From the NCBI GenBank assembly GCA_009741485.1, contig CM019216.1, positions 48,899,248 through 48,963,247 on the forward strand: a DNA stretch of 64,000 nt. Direction: 5' to 3'. The stretch comes from Malurus cyaneus samueli (Eukaryota; Chordata; Aves; Passeriformes; Maluridae). Each line of letters begins with the position of its first letter. Position 1 is the stretch's first letter. The position numbers and the translations under genes were made by a program. Of the stretch, positions 22,865-36,891 are shown one piece after another. The notes beneath the pieces are model-generated. The model was not told the origin of the DNA and searched no databases. It was given only the letters and a program-made list of their open reading frames with translations.

Positions 22865-25800
22865 ATGACTTTCACCACAACATAACCTCAGAGAACTCCA
22901 AAGAGATTCTTTCTGTTTATATGGATATATGAGGAACCCAGGAACATAGCTGAATACCATCAGTGTGTCCTGTTTTTAAAAATCTGAGTTTTAAAATTCT
23001 GCTATTTTGCAGCGGTCACATCCCCAATAATTATGCTACCTTGTTAAAATTGTTTTAAAGATTGTATACTGACCTATCTTCCAAAGAATATTTTAATTAG
23101 TTTACAAGCATAGAAGATGAGATCTACTCCACAATTTCTCTGTACTCACAGCTAGTTGTTGTCTAGGGTCTCTGTGAACACTTACTCCACCAGAAGTGCT
23201 TCACCTCCCAAACTCTAGGCCTTCATTTGCTAATTAAAGAAAAAAAATTATTTGGAAGTTTCTTAGGAGTATTGAGCTAGTAAAAGGACTGAGAAATAAA
23301 ACCATTTTCTGGCCTGTTTTTTCAGAGTTGTCATTTGCTAAATCCTGACACATAACAAGGTGATTACTTTTACACTGCTCCCTCTCACTAAGCTCATTTG
23401 AGTTGCTGCTGTGTTGGAGAAGCGAGATGATCTTGTGGCTATGGCGCTGTAGGAGGGGAAAGTGGTCTCAGTTCTTAGAACTGTCTCAGGTTCTTCTTTG
23501 ATCTTGGCCAAGTCATTTGCTACTGTGTTATTTTCTCTCTAACTGAAGTCTGTCAGTCACTTTTCTCATCTCAGTAAGATCTTCAGGGAGAAAACAAAGC
23601 CTATTTTCCCTTGTGTCTGATAAGCCAGAAGTAATGGCCCAACTCTTGACTGGGGCTTATATGTGTGACACAAATAACAATAATTTATGCAGGGAAGTAA
23701 GAAATTTGAAATCCTTCCCTCTCCCTTATGAAGGGTTATTTAACATCTCAGCTCATGAGCTCAATGTGCTTCTTGAAATAAACAGTGTTAACCTAATTTA
23801 GAGAAGGAATTTGCTTTTAGAAGGTCAAAAGCAGTCAGCAAGCTGTAGCATAAAGAGCTAGCAGAAGAAATTGAACTTGAAACCAAGCTGCTCTGATTCT
23901 ACTTTATTTAATCTGTTCTTCCTAAATATCCCCAAGCTCTGCAGCAGCTTCTGTGTTGATTAGTGACAGGAGTTGAGTAGAAAGTGACTATCATGCCAGA
24001 AAGACTTGGGGGCACTGAATCTGGAATGAACCACATATATTTAAACTGGCTAATATAGTGACATCTTGAAGCAGCCTAGGGCAGAGAAGTTTCCTCTAAA
24101 CAGAGGTTTCTAGCCCACAAGTCCTTGAAGACTTTTTGTGAGTAAATGATCCTGTGGCATGAGTTCTAATTAAAATCATATCAGGCCTGTTCCATATTAG
24201 GCAGCACAATCTCTGGAGTTTGCTTCTGTGCTTTCCTCTGCCTCACCCGCCAAGTCCTCGTTGCTTACATTCCAGATGCACACACTGTTAACTCAGCTGA
24301 GCTCCTGTAAAATGAACCACATGAATGGGATGAGGAACACCTGGAAGAAGGAGGTTGGTGCACTTCAAACTGTGTGAGATGTTACATCCAAAGTTGGTGT
24401 AGCAATCACGTACTGTGATGATGGGTGGAAATGGAAGATTAAATGATGGCTCCTGAAATTGTAATAAAAAATGTTTTCCCTTTGACTAAGAGGGATAGGA
24501 TCATAACTGGTTATAAAGCTGTTCTTGACACAGGACCTCTGCAAAACATGCCTTTGTCTCAACTAGCTCTCAAAGAACTCTTGATCTTCTAGAGTCACCT
24601 ACTTAGAGAAGAAAAAGATAATATGAATCAATTATTTCAGTGGATATCTCCTTATTTACATATTGAAATATAGAAATCTCTGATGAAGGTCAAGGCAAAC
24701 AATTCAGAGACCATTTACTTTCTTACAGCAACAACCCTCCTTTCAGCTCTTCACCAAAATTCTTCTTTTATTTTTTATTATGTCCCGTTCCAGAAAAGCT
24801 GTGCTGCACCTTTATCCTTCTCTTTCCATAGTTTCCTTTTGAATCTAAATAGTGTTCTGTCCATCCTGGGAAAAAAAGTATAAAAAAATAAGTTATAGAA
24901 GCAAAATTATCATTCTATTGTTTTTTACTGTCTTCATTATCTAGTATTTGCTGATAAAAAATATTATTAGAAATGTTTTTATTCTGCAGAACTACTGAAA
25001 AGCAAAAAAGCTACCACTGGATTAATGCCAATAAACAAAGCAAAAAAATAAAAAATTGCATTTTGGATGGGCAGTTTGAGAGTCTCAATGGCAGGTACTT
25101 GAGGTACTGAAGATTTTGTATCTGTGGAAACTTTAATAATTGAGGATGACAAGGGTGTACTTGTTTGATGACTGTCTATGATGTTAATCCTTTGAAGATT
25201 GCAGTCAATAATGGTTTATTCAGTGCTGACAGAAGGCTTTGTGCCAGGGAACCCAGGTTTCCAGAAGCAAGTGGTTGGTTGTTATTGAACCACCAAGCTT
25301 CAGAATGTTTCTGTGGTCTACTCTGTACCAATGGTAGTACAAAAAGAAAAATTCATTTTCAGATGCCACAAAAATAGAATAGATGGGGAATAGATGTCGT
25401 AAAATCAGGACATTTGAAGAATGTCTCTATTGAAGCAATCAGAGGCCAGAATTAAGTTAAATTTTACAAGAGTTTTCATCTGAGCTGGAAAATAGATGAC
25501 GGAAGAAACAGTGGAAACTTTCCTGCTTAAAAGAACATTTTACTTTTCATAGATGTGGTTGAAATTTTTATTTTCAACGTTTTGCATCTTGAAAATAGTC
25601 CTCTTTTATGGAAGATGACTTAATTTGGTCTCAAAGTTAGATGTAATTGAGGAAAAGCAAAGCACTTAATAACACAGTAGAGTTGCAATAAGACTTCACA
25701 TGGCTTTTGTTCTTTTCAGTTATGTTAAAGTTCAGAATCTTCCCTCTTGACTAAGGATATTACATTAACCTGTGACTGAGCTCTTGTATTCCTTCAGAAT

Positions 25801-26379
25801 CCTTTTGAAGAGACCTCTTCTCAAAATGTGTGAAAAATGTGTGTTAATTGAGTGTCGTTTCCTTCCAAGCACAAACACAGACTGAAATGAGTGAGGCCAT
25901 GTCACCCCACGTAAAACCTGTAATTTCCTTTTTCCTTTAAAGACAAAGATCAGTTGACTGTTGGTGTGTATGCTACAGATGGTGCTGCTCGTAAGGCTGG
26001 TAACCATTTCTTTAAAAACGTCTCTAGCAGACATTATCCTACTTCATGTAAGACTCTAATTAGTTGATTCAAGTGATATTACCTTACAGAAAGAAAGTTA
26101 GTGGTACTGTGAAAAACTGAGACCTTCCTGTGTTGTTTAAAGTCTGTTTATTTAAATGCCAGGCTGGTTTACACAGTTAAACCGAAAGCCCTATTACGAA
26201 TAAAGAACATCCTGGAAAGGAGAGACTTCACTATGGAAAAAATACAGAAAAGAACTGATAAGATGTTAGCATTGCAATGTGCTGACCAGAGGGTATTACA
26301 ATTGAATGAGAAATTGTATTACCTCTGCAAACTGTATTGGCAGAATTACTGCCCGACCACTGTGCTCAGACTTTTGTCA
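22865..26379. other. Non-coding stretch, no gene recognised
   Basis: AT-rich DNA. Open frames are under 70 codons apart from short overlapping ones near the LTR edge. No supported repeat or regulatory element. Confidence 0.55.
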
Positions 26380-26399
26380 TAGAATGCCAGGAAGAAACT

Positions 26400-26510
26400 G
26401 ACACACTAAAGGGTGTCAAAGTAGAGCAACAAGAATTATAAGGGCCCTAGAAATACTCCTTAACAAAAGATGGCTGAGAAGTTTCACCTATTTTCACTCA
26501 TGGCTGTAAG
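26400..26510 (+). mobile_element. Possible ancient CR1 fragment
   Basis: The stretch AGAGCAACAAGAATTATAAG followed by GGCCCTAGAAATACTCCTTA and then GATGGCTGAGAAG resembles, in order, the sense CR1 3' segment that encodes the end of the reverse transcriptase region as I recall it. Similarity is low and covers only about 100 bp, so this could be chance. Confidence 0.3.
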
Positions 26511-29445
26511 AAATTTGCTTGCACTCCATTTTCACTGGCAGAAGTTAGAGATTTTTAAGAGGAAGATTATTATAAGATGAAGAGGCTGAATATTAACTGA
26601 ATTCAGACAAGAAGTACTCATTCTACATCCGACTATCTTCTTTCTGTGGACATATCTGCATTCAAATCCTTGGGTTTTAATGACTCAAGCCTTTTTCTGG
26701 GCTGTCATAACAATATACAAATGATCAAAATTGTTTGGGAGTCTTAATGAAATAGTTAGATGAGAAAATACTGCTTTACTAAAGCTGAAATCTTTTGTTA
26801 AAACACCCCAGTTTTTGTGAGAAACTGTAACTGAACCATGGACAGGATTCCAAGAGCAGGAGCAGTGGGTTCCCTGGACAAATCTGTTCTGGCAAATTAA
26901 GTGTTCTTGGGGCCGTCCTCTGGCATTAAAGACACCTGGCATGGAATATCCCAGATCAATACTGTGAAAATCTCTTTATTCTCCATTGCATGATAGTTAC
27001 CTCTAATTTACCTACTGGAAACATTATGTAAGGAGCACCTATTTCCAGACCATACAAAGGTATTATTTGGGAAAATAGCAGTAGCCTCTGGCAAAAATGA
27101 TCCGGGAATTGTTCTGCAATTTTGTGGGCAGCCAAGTCTCTATGGTCAGGAATGGCTCCTGGGACTGTTTAATTCACCAGAGTAGATGAGGCTGTAGTGT
27201 GCTACTGGAGACCCCAAATCATCCTGATCAGGGGTTTCATGATTTCTCACAAGGTGGACAGACACATGAACCAGCTGAGCTCCAGGACAAGAGACTCTAG
27301 AGTCCAGCAGTAGCATGTGACTGAGAGGGAAAGAAGATAATTTTAGTTGACCCCCTCTAGTAGTCCTGGTGAGGCATTTCACCTCTTAAATGCCCTTCAT
27401 TTCAGTTTCCAAAAAGAAAACTAAACCAACCAACCAATCAAACAAAAAACCTGGCAATCTTAAAGCCCTTGATGTCAAAAGTTTCATAGGTCACCAAAAG
27501 AGACAACGCTTGTAAAATCAAATCACGAGTTTATCTTGAGAAGCTTGGAGAATAAAAAGCCTCAGTTGGTGTTCAGAAGAGTCTTATAACCCAGGCTACT
27601 TTGGCTTTTGAGTGTCCAAACACAGACACTTATGGAAACAAAAAGTCATTCAGAATTTCCAGTGTTTTTGGAAAATCCAGAAGGCATTAGTTTTTACACT
27701 CTGCAGGATCTGTATTTTTTTTCTTTGCGTGGTGCAGCTTTTTAGTGCAATTGAAATAAATTGAAGAATGTTAGAGACTCCTAAATGGATTATGCCTTAG
27801 ATACAGGCTAGCATTATAATATTAAAGTCTGGGTGGCTGGCAGGTGAACACAGAGGTCCCAATGGGACCTGTGTCCTGTAGCCTAAGACAAGAAGTTACA
27901 CTTGAAATTAGCAGCTTACTTGTATCCTACACAAAATCCCAGCAAGCTGCATTTTTAAACAAATAACTTTATATATATGCCACATCCTCATCATTGATCA
28001 CCCTGTCAGAGACTGCAAACAGATTTTGTTAACTTGTTTAAACTGGTTTCCCCATTACTAAATAGCATTTGCTTTTTAATATTTGGTCTCTACAACTCTC
28101 TACAACAGCTAAAGTGACAGAATGCTTTCACATTATTTTTACATAAAAATATTGTTCAGAGTGTTTTGGTTTTTTCAGTATGGAGGAGGGAAAATTAGGT
28201 ATGGAAGAATTTAAGGAAATTAAATTTTCACTACCCCAAACTGGGCAGAGTAAGCCACTAGGATTTCGTCTGAAAACTACTGATATTAAAAATTCTCATC
28301 AAATTCCATTGGGAGGGGTGCTAAAACACTTTTTAATACAGAGGATCTTTGTGTAAAAGAGTTGGTATTAATTCCTAGGTCCTCTCCCCTTCAGAAGTGT
28401 GTGGGCTGCCTCCTCTGTTGTGTGCACTCACATAATACCCCTGTGGCAATGACAGTGGTTGCACAGAAAATAAATACTAGGAAAGTATTTATGCATTTGT
28501 ACTGTATTGAGTGTGATAAATGTTTTTCCCTTTCTGAAAAACAAAACACTTGCATTTTCTGCTTTTGTTCTTCATCTCCTCCCATCTGTTTTGTTTCTCT
28601 TAGCTGGAAATGAGAATAACAGCTGACTCTCTGTGGATTGCCAGTGGTCTATGGAGGGTTTGAAGGCCTCTCTAATATCTTTGAAGCTTCTTTTTAAAAA
28701 TAATTCTGTCCCAGTTCATGTGAAAAGCCATATAATTCTTTCATCAGATCATAATTATTGTAGTGAAAGGAGTAGATCTATTTTCTATCTTTGTCAATAG
28801 TGAGGGTTTTGTGGCCATGTGGCCCACTGGACATCCAGCATTTTATGTCTCCAACCAAAAGAATTCGTCTAAATGCAAGCTTGTTATGAGGATGATACAA
28901 TTATTTCCTTCACCCAAAGTAGCAGACCATTATATCTTTTCAGATTGCACTAAAAACAGAAACATTGCCAGAGAAGCTTCTGAACATGGATCTCAAAGAA
29001 AGGCAAATTGAGCCACTGTGCGTAATTTAAACACCCTCTTCATTGTCTGAAATAGTGTGGGACTTTACAGCTAGAAGAACCACAAGGTTTTAAGTAGAAA
29101 CCCGTGGTCTTTTGTTCTTCCAAATATAAAATTAGCAAAAGAAGGAATACTTGGCTTATGGTTCAGCAGTGTACACTGCTCTGTAGGGCAAAGTTACAAA
29201 AAAACTGAACCGTGTATCACAGCAAGTTAATCACAATTTCTTGGAAACTGTAATAGAGCAACATGAAACTCATGAGCTACTCTGCTTTTAACCAGAGAAA
29301 AAAAACATGAAAATTCACAGGTTGTTGGAGTCATAGGAAGAGAGTTCTAATTAAGGCCCGTGAATTTGCATCGGCACCAAGTGACTAAAGATTTATAAAA
29401 CCAATTTAAAGAATATAAGTTTTCTAGAGCTAAATAATTCATGCT
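26511..29445. other. Non-coding stretch, no gene recognised
   Basis: AT-rich DNA with no convincing open frame. No repeats beyond short homopolymers. Confidence 0.55.
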
Positions 29446-29547
29446 TGGGGTTTTGTTGTTATGTTTTTTATTTGGGAGGTTTTATTTGTTTTGGAATTTT
29501 TTTTTTTGGTTTTAGTTTTGGTCTTGGTTTTGATTTTCTTTTTGGGG
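29446..29547 (+). repeat. T/G-rich low-complexity tract
   Basis: About 100 bases made almost entirely of T with interspersed G (GTTTT-type units), followed by a G-rich segment. Similar tracts occur at 36739-36891 and 63180-63242 in the same strand orientation. Confidence 0.85.
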
Positions 29548-30365
29548 CAGAGGGGAAGAGTCTGACAGAAGTATTTAATAGACCCAAGTCAGATGCTCTT
29601 TAGAGTAGCACATCTTTACACTCATAGATGTTTGTGCTTTCACTTTATCATTGCTCAGTAATGGGTTTTCATTAGTAGCCTGATTTGACATGACTACTAA
29701 TGTAAATCAACTTAACTGCATCTGTCTAAATAAACCCTGCAATCATTTTCAAGGCAGTTACAACATGAATTGGAGGAAAAGATGAAAGCAGAATGTCCCT
29801 TTTCCTTTCTATTATAATCAGAAGTGGGAAGACAAATTGGTATATGCCAGCTTGGCCAAGGAATAAAAACCTTTTCATTTTACATTAAAAACTGTTTTTT
29901 AAATTTTGAATTCATAATAAAGAACATAGGGAAATATTGCCTGTTTTATTAGTTCCACCAAAGTCATGTTGGCAAGTGAAAAAATAATATTAAGCTAAAA
30001 TAGTTTCATGTGTTTCCCATTATATGATCAGCTGGTGATGCAAAGGAGAAAAGCCTGCACTGCTCACTCGTCAGCCTGGTGGTTACAGAACTCTGAACCA
30101 GAGCGGCGTCGTTCACTGGGAATGATGGAAGCGTTCGTGTTCAGAACAAGCACACACCACCTTACAGGACATACTCCAGTTAACAGTGAGGTTGCTGTGG
30201 CTGGTACTCTAGCATGGCATGCCCAAGAAAAGGTTTTGCCCAGACATTATGACAAAAATGGTTGTTCACGTGCATAAGTCGTTATGTGTTAATGTGCTCT
30301 AAATGATGGGTGTAGATCTATTGCTAATAAGAGGGAATTCATAATGAGGCTTTTCTGAAGTTTCA

Positions 30366-30411
30366 TTTAATTTGGTCAACACATGTTTAAACACATGTTA
30401 ACCAAATTAAA
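30366..30411. repeat. 46-bp near-perfect palindrome
   Basis: The left arm TTTAATTTGGTCAACACATG (from 30366) is mirrored by the right arm ending GTTAACCAAATTAAA (to 30411), with the centre between 30388 and 30389 and no loop. Three of the 23 paired positions mismatch. The right-hand part contains GTTAAC. It could be a fold-back remnant of a small DNA transposon or a chance palindrome fixed by template switching. Confidence 0.9.
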
Positions 30412-31360
30412 CCCCTGCTTTTTTACGGTGGACTATTTAATTGGCATGTTTCAAATGTAATGGTGTCTTTAGCTAAAACTTCTGAAGGAACAGGGTTGCC
30501 ATAAGATAAAAAAGTGTCTTCACACAGATTAAAAAAAAAATGAAAAAAACCCCCAAACCTAGTTAAAAGTTAGGAAGCAATGGATGCCAAACAAGTTTAT
30601 AAAGTAGTGCCACAGTCATACATGTTTGAGCCTGAGCATCATGGGCCTTTGAAATGGACTTCACAGATAGTTTAGGGAAGAGGTGAGCAGAGACCCAAAG
30701 TTTGTTGATGATTCTCAGTTACTTAATGGAATAAAGCTGTTTGCAATGAATTAAAGACAGTTTATTTATTTGTATACTTATTTATAAATATTTCAATACA
30801 ATATATATATTGTGTGATGGAGAAATGCAGCAAAAAATTCAATATAGGCAAACATAAAGTGACATGCAGAAAAATAATTACCCTAACTTTATTTATAGAA
30901 AGATAACCTTCAAGTTAACCATTTTTATTCAGGAATGACATCTTGAGAGATCTTGAGATCTTGAGAAAGAAAACTATCAATTCTGTGCTCATTCATGGGA
31001 GTAGAGAGCCAGAGAGTTCTAATCACCAAAACTCATTCCAAGGTATTGAGTCACGTCAGTATTCAGTTGTAACGATGGGCATCCTGTATCAGAAAACCCA
31101 AGCTAGAGAGTCAAGGTATAAGTATATAAAACACATAATACTTACTAACATAGACCCTGTTACTGTAGAAGTTAGCTTTTCCAAAAATTTCTTCTATAAA
31201 AGGGAAAGCTAAATAGGTTTTTTTTGTGGATATTTATCTTGATTTTACCTTCTGTGTAGAAGAAAAATTCTATTATGATCTGTTATTGTTCTCTCTGCAA
31301 TGTGAGTACATTTAAGTAATATGCAGAATAGGTGCAATATTTACTGGCATTTGTACAACT

Positions 31361-31378
31361 GTGTGTGTGTGTGTGTGT
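31361..31378 (+). repeat. (GT)9 microsatellite
   Basis: Nine perfect GT units followed by ATGTGCACATAT. A standard dinucleotide repeat. Confidence 0.95.
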
Positions 31379-34300
31379 ATGTGCACATATAATCCTATCT
31401 ATGGAGTAGTTTATTACCTTCCACATTCTGTGTATAAATACCCATCTTCAGTATATTCTGTCACATTAATTAGATGGAATGTATCATAAAATTTAGCAGC
31501 ACGGACTAAAATTCATGTCTTAAACTATTTTAAACCATATGTTTTTCATTTTCCTTGGATGTAGATTTTTTCAGCAGATGGAAAAACAAGTTAGTGTAAC
31601 TTGAAAGATAAGTACAAAATTCACTTTTTCATGTTTTTCTCTTTTATTTATTATCAGAGAAAAAGTGATTATTAGCCTTGTTATTTTCTGTTCCAGAAGA
31701 AAAATGTGTTGCTCAGTTCCTAGGATCAGGATGCATAATAGAAAAGGTGCCTGACTTTCAAGTTAGAGAAATATCAGTTTGTTCCATGCAATCATCACAT
31801 GCCTTCAAGTTCTAATAATGGCTACAACACTTCTTATGTCAGTTATATGCAAATTGCTGATATTTCCCTGGGCAGTTTGCACACCCCTATCTCTAAATCT
31901 GATGTCTGTTTTCTGAAACCTCAAGACAGTTTGTTCTTTAGAAATTGAGTTTGCTGTGGTGGCCAGCTGTCACACAGATCTCCCCCTTTCTCCTACCCCT
32001 ATCAATATTAAGGACAGGAAAAAGCATCATCTCAGCTGCCTTTTTGTATATAAGGAGATTTGTGCTAAGGCTTAAAACAAATATAGTGAAAGGTATTGAG
32101 AATAAATGAGAAAACTTCAAGAACCTAAAGGACTCAAAAGTTCTGCTTGGTTTTTAAACTTGAGAACCGTTGGATGCGAAAAGATAAAGGATATATTTTG
32201 TAGTCCAGACCTCAACCCCATTATTAGCATGGCTTTTGGAAGGGCTCTCCCATGTGGTGCACAGCCAAGTGACTCTTCTGACTACAGCCAGCAAAGCCAT
32301 CTCTTTTTTCTGCAGCGATAGCAGGGACTGTGTTAATGCAAAGCAGCCATGGGGCCTCTTTTTCTCTCTTCAAAACCACAAAAGCACAAATGTTAAAGAC
32401 ATTGTGAGATTTGAATGGACTGTTTCTTTTGGGTTTTTTTTTTCTCTCTTCACTTCCCATGTCTGATCAGGATTGGAAATGGAAGTGTTGAAAGACTACA
32501 CTTAGGTATTATTTATTGAGCACTGACACTGTGCTTAAAGTTTAACCACTCTATGAAATACCACAAAAAGAAACTACTTTTACTGCATTTCAAGCCCAAC
32601 CAGAATGAGAAATTACTGCACTTTTCACAAGAATACCCTGCTTTTGCAAAACTTCCAGGCTAGTTCTAGTAGATCAAAGATGGTCAGGCAGTCTGGATGA
32701 AAACCAATTAACATTCAAATATTGGCTCCTTATCCAAACTAAAGTGCAACTCTGAATTGTAAGGTTTGCTCTATCTTCTGTCCTTCAGTGATAACATACA
32801 GGTAAAGCCTGCCTGATGCAACTTGGTGTTTCTATTTGATGCATAAACAATGTTTTGGGTCCTCTGCATATGCTTTTCATGGTTTGCTAACAGGCTTTCT
32901 GATACCAATTTTAAATGATTTGCTGTAAAATCTGGTGGCTCACTGTCACCTGCAGAGCTGATTCATACCCAAGAGAATGTGAGCTGCTCCTACAGCAGGT
33001 ATTAGAAAGAATAATTACACTATTATGTTACATGAAAGAAGGTTAATGTTAACACACCGTGAGCAGGGCTCATGTGTTGTACAGTGTAAGTTAGAGCTGG
33101 TGTGCTACCCACATCAATGAAGTGACAAAATTTGAGCCTTTGTGTTCTGGGGTCGGTTTTCAAGCTACCACCCACTTGCTGTGGAGTAAGTGCTTGCAGA
33201 GAATTGCCATGGAATTTCAACTCAGTCTAATTTTGTGTCCAAGCTTGTCTGATTAGCTGCACCCATATTTTTGTTATGAAAATTATTAAGTAATTATAAG
33301 ATAAGTAAATAAATAAATATGAAAGTAAAGTCTACATCATGAGGGATGTCACACTGACCTTCTCAGTTCCAGCCCTTTTGAATTTCTGTCCTTGGCTTGT
33401 TGTTTGATGGCAGAATTTTCCATATTGCCTCTTTAGTGGACCAGCATTTCCACAATCCTTATTTGTTGTCATCCCTCTCTTCCTGTCATCCCTTCGGGGC
33501 TCCCCTCACATGCTTAAACACTTAATAAAATTGTGGTTAACTGCTTCTAAGACTGTATTATCTACATGTTTATTGGCACCCCTGGGCCACAGAGAGACCA
33601 GGATATGTGACAGGATGCTCTTCTGCTGCTAGCTTTGTGTCAATTTACTTTGTGACTTGCAACAGACTGGCTGGTTTTACAAGACACAGTTTCTACATTT
33701 GCAAAGGATGGGCGATATACTACCTAGGTAAAAATATTTGGAAACCTGTATCTGCAAGAGCACTAGAAAAGATGAATATTACTATTCTGCTTTCCTACAT
33801 GGTAAGTTAAAAAATACTGCTATGTAGTCTAGTGTGACAGCACCAAGTATTTAAACTTACAGAGAAAGAATCATCCTGGTTAAAAAAAAAAAAAATCTAG
33901 GCTCCTGACATCAGAGACAAACTTCAGGGAAGGGTTAAGTTTTAAAATCTTACCAATGGCTACTTTGCGACATTCATGACAACAATGACAAATACTTAAA
34001 AATACTTGAGCTGTGCTCTTAATAATGCAGTGGAAATTTACAGACATAATTTCAACTTCAATGAAGTTGAAGAAGAAGTGTGGATCTAGCTGCATATATA
34101 TGCCACATAGTGCACAGTAAAAACTTACTCTCACATAAAATCAATATTTGGTGGTCAAATTTCCCTCATTTCCCACTAATAACGTATGGAGTCATATGGT
34201 TCAGTTGGAAATCCACCAGCTGGAAGTAATGAGATGAACTGTCCACAGCAATATGGAAGATATACATGCCTATTCAAAGGCAGACCATCTGTGGAGATCC

Positions 34301-36738
34301 ACAGAGAAGGATAGCAGAGAATTTTATATAGACATAGAGTAAAACAGTCTCTCGTGATACTGCAGGAGCTGTGGGGGCCTAATCTTTACATTTGACTATT
34401 AAATTAGGAAGGGCAAAGCCTACACAATACCAATGGTATTAGTCATGTCTGGAGGGGCATCCAATACCAGATGTCACTTTTCTGATCTTTCATGCTCAGC
34501 TCTTACAGCTTTTGGCACGTCAGAGTTCGCATCTGAATACAATTTAAGTTTTAACAATACAATCAGCATGTCTGACTATTTTTGCCTTTCTCTCTGCTAT
34601 TTTGGGAGCTAGGCTGTGGTGAGTCTCTGTTGTTTAATCTAAAAGCCTTCCTTGTCCCCGTCTCCAGCCTCATGAGGTAATGCTGGGGGATGTCAGAGAG
34701 TGGTGTTAAGGAGCAGTTGTTTGACAAGTGCTACTGGTTTTAAACTGAATCGCTTGTTTATTGGCCGCACAATTATTCATCTGTTAGCATAGCATAGAAA
34801 AAATAATGTTGACAGTAAAATAGCAGTTTTTCTTGGTAGAAATTATTTGTCTTAAGTGAACATGTCGCTGTTTTAATGTGAATGCAGTTCTGTACAATAT
34901 AACAGGAAAGGTTTGTTTATTTATTTAACAGGCAAACAAAAGGTTTCATGATCAGACAAAAGGAAATATATGGAGGGAATTGTGTGTGGAGGAGCAAAGT
35001 CTGCTCTTCTGACTTGTTATAAGATAAAGTCATCTCCCTTTATGCAGATTATTCATGTTTATTTATGACATTCTGTGAAAGGAAAGACAGTCAAATGCCT
35101 CAAGGCTATGGCCCAAAGTAAATAACTTGTCATAATATACCTTGCAAATGATAATGTAAACCACGGGAAATCCAGGGAGGAGATGCACATACATTCCAAA
35201 GCTGGGAAGTTATTGAATGTTTAGGCTTAAGGAGCAGATAGTTTTGATTGGGGATATTTCCCTTGTTTCTGTGTGTTAGATGAATTACTCTGCATGAGTG
35301 ATATCCATTGTACTGTGTTTATTCTTTTCTGCTTTTGTTCACCAATCACTATGATGTCTGGTCCTCTCCCAAAGATGGTCTGTATAATAAATATGTTAAG
35401 TCTGACAAGGAATGGATGGTAATGCAGCATCAATGCCCTCTGGGGTTAGGGAGTGTTCTGGTTATTTTTGTGTCTCTGTAAGCTTATGATCCAGTCATTT
35501 GTATAGACAAAATCTTGACTCAAGTTCAATGCAGAAATCTTTCCACTGGGGGAGCTGGCAGGCTGGGTTTGAGCAGTAACACCAGCAGATGCATCTTTGC
35601 ATTTCTTGCTGCATCCAGGCCTGCTGCTTTGTATTCAGTATTTGAACCAAAAGAAAAAGGAGTTAATAAGAGAGTGCACACAAGATGAATTCATTCAATG
35701 TTTTGGGGTGGATCATGTCTATAAAGAAACCCTGGACTCAGGTAGAGGTAAGATTGCTGAGCTGCAACGTAAGGTACTCTGCAGTAAGACTGTTTTTGGG
35801 AATCTTGGAGCCTGTTTCCTGTGCTGTCATGAGCCAGTGCTGTAGCTGGATGACTTGCTTAAAAGCTTGACTCTTGAGCCAGCTGTAGGTAAATCAGTTT
35901 TACCCAGTTTGGCTATCTCTGTGCTAGTAGATTGAGCAGTGCCAGAATACTGCCATGTGATCGCTTCTACTGTTAATTTGTTATTCTGCTTTGTAGCCCA
36001 GTTTTAGCCCGTGCCAAAAACCACTCTTCCAAACAGTTCCCAGACAGAGTTCAGGAGTCAGCAGGAATGAGCAAGAAACAGCTACCAATAGGAAGTTTGG
36101 ATGCAAAGCACTTTGCTATCACAGCTGGAAAGAACAGTCCCTAACCCTTTTTATTAAGTAAGAAAAGTAGTTCTTGAGTGAAGCACTGGGTACTTAATAT
36201 CTATTACATAAAACACCTAGTATTTTTTTTTCTTTTTCAGAGTTTTCAATTACCTATTGCTAGGAAGATTTCTCTTCTGGCTCACAAACTTCAGTATTTT
36301 TTAATTTATTTTCAAATACAATTAAAGACTTATAACCATTACAATTTGTTTTCCTTTCAAAAGCAAATGAACCCAAAATCTAGTTGTGCTTCTAAATTGT
36401 ATTGTGACTATTGTTTTCACAAATAATGTGTCTTTTAATTTTTTCTTATGGAAGGATAATCGTCCTTTGAACCTAGGTTGGTCCACAGTGCCATTAGGCA
36501 CCTCTAAAAGGTGCCTTCAACTAATCCAACCTTTGAATTATCTCCTGAGTGTGCTCTTCTTTATCTGATAGGGGTAACCAAAAGAATCTATGCTTCAAAT
36601 TTAGATGCTGACATTACACAGGCTGAATCTGAATTTAATGTTCTTGTTATTGCCTTTCACTGGTGAAGTCAGCACAATAAGATCTTGAACTTTGCTGTAT
36701 TTTGTAGGCATTTCTGGCACACAAGTTCTTAAAAGATT

Positions 36739-36891
36739 GGGGTTTTTTTTTTGTCAATGCGTAGTTGAAATTTCTTGTCTTTTGTGGGGGTTTGTTTTAT
36801 TAGGTTTTTTTTTTTGTTGTTGGTTTTTTTTGTTGGCTTTTTTGTTGTTTGTTTATTTGTTTTGGTTTTTTGGGAGTTTTTTTTGTTTTTT
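36739..36891 (+). repeat. T/G-rich low-complexity tract
   Basis: About 150 bases dominated by T runs of 5-10 separated by single or double G (GTTGTTGG, GGTTTTTT). A spurious Phe/Leu/Val-rich frame of 91 codons (36692-36967) results from it. Confidence 0.88.

Larger units (their letters stand above)
29562..36738. other. Non-coding stretch, no gene recognised
   Basis: AT-rich and quiet. It includes the palindrome and GT repeat listed separately, a perfect 16-bp palindrome ACAATATATATATTGT at 30798-30813, a small ATCTTGAG repeat at 30950-30965, an A run at 33883-33895 and a hairpin at 36496-36516 (arms AGGCACCT/AGGTGCCT, 5-nt loop). No gene is supported. Confidence 0.5.
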
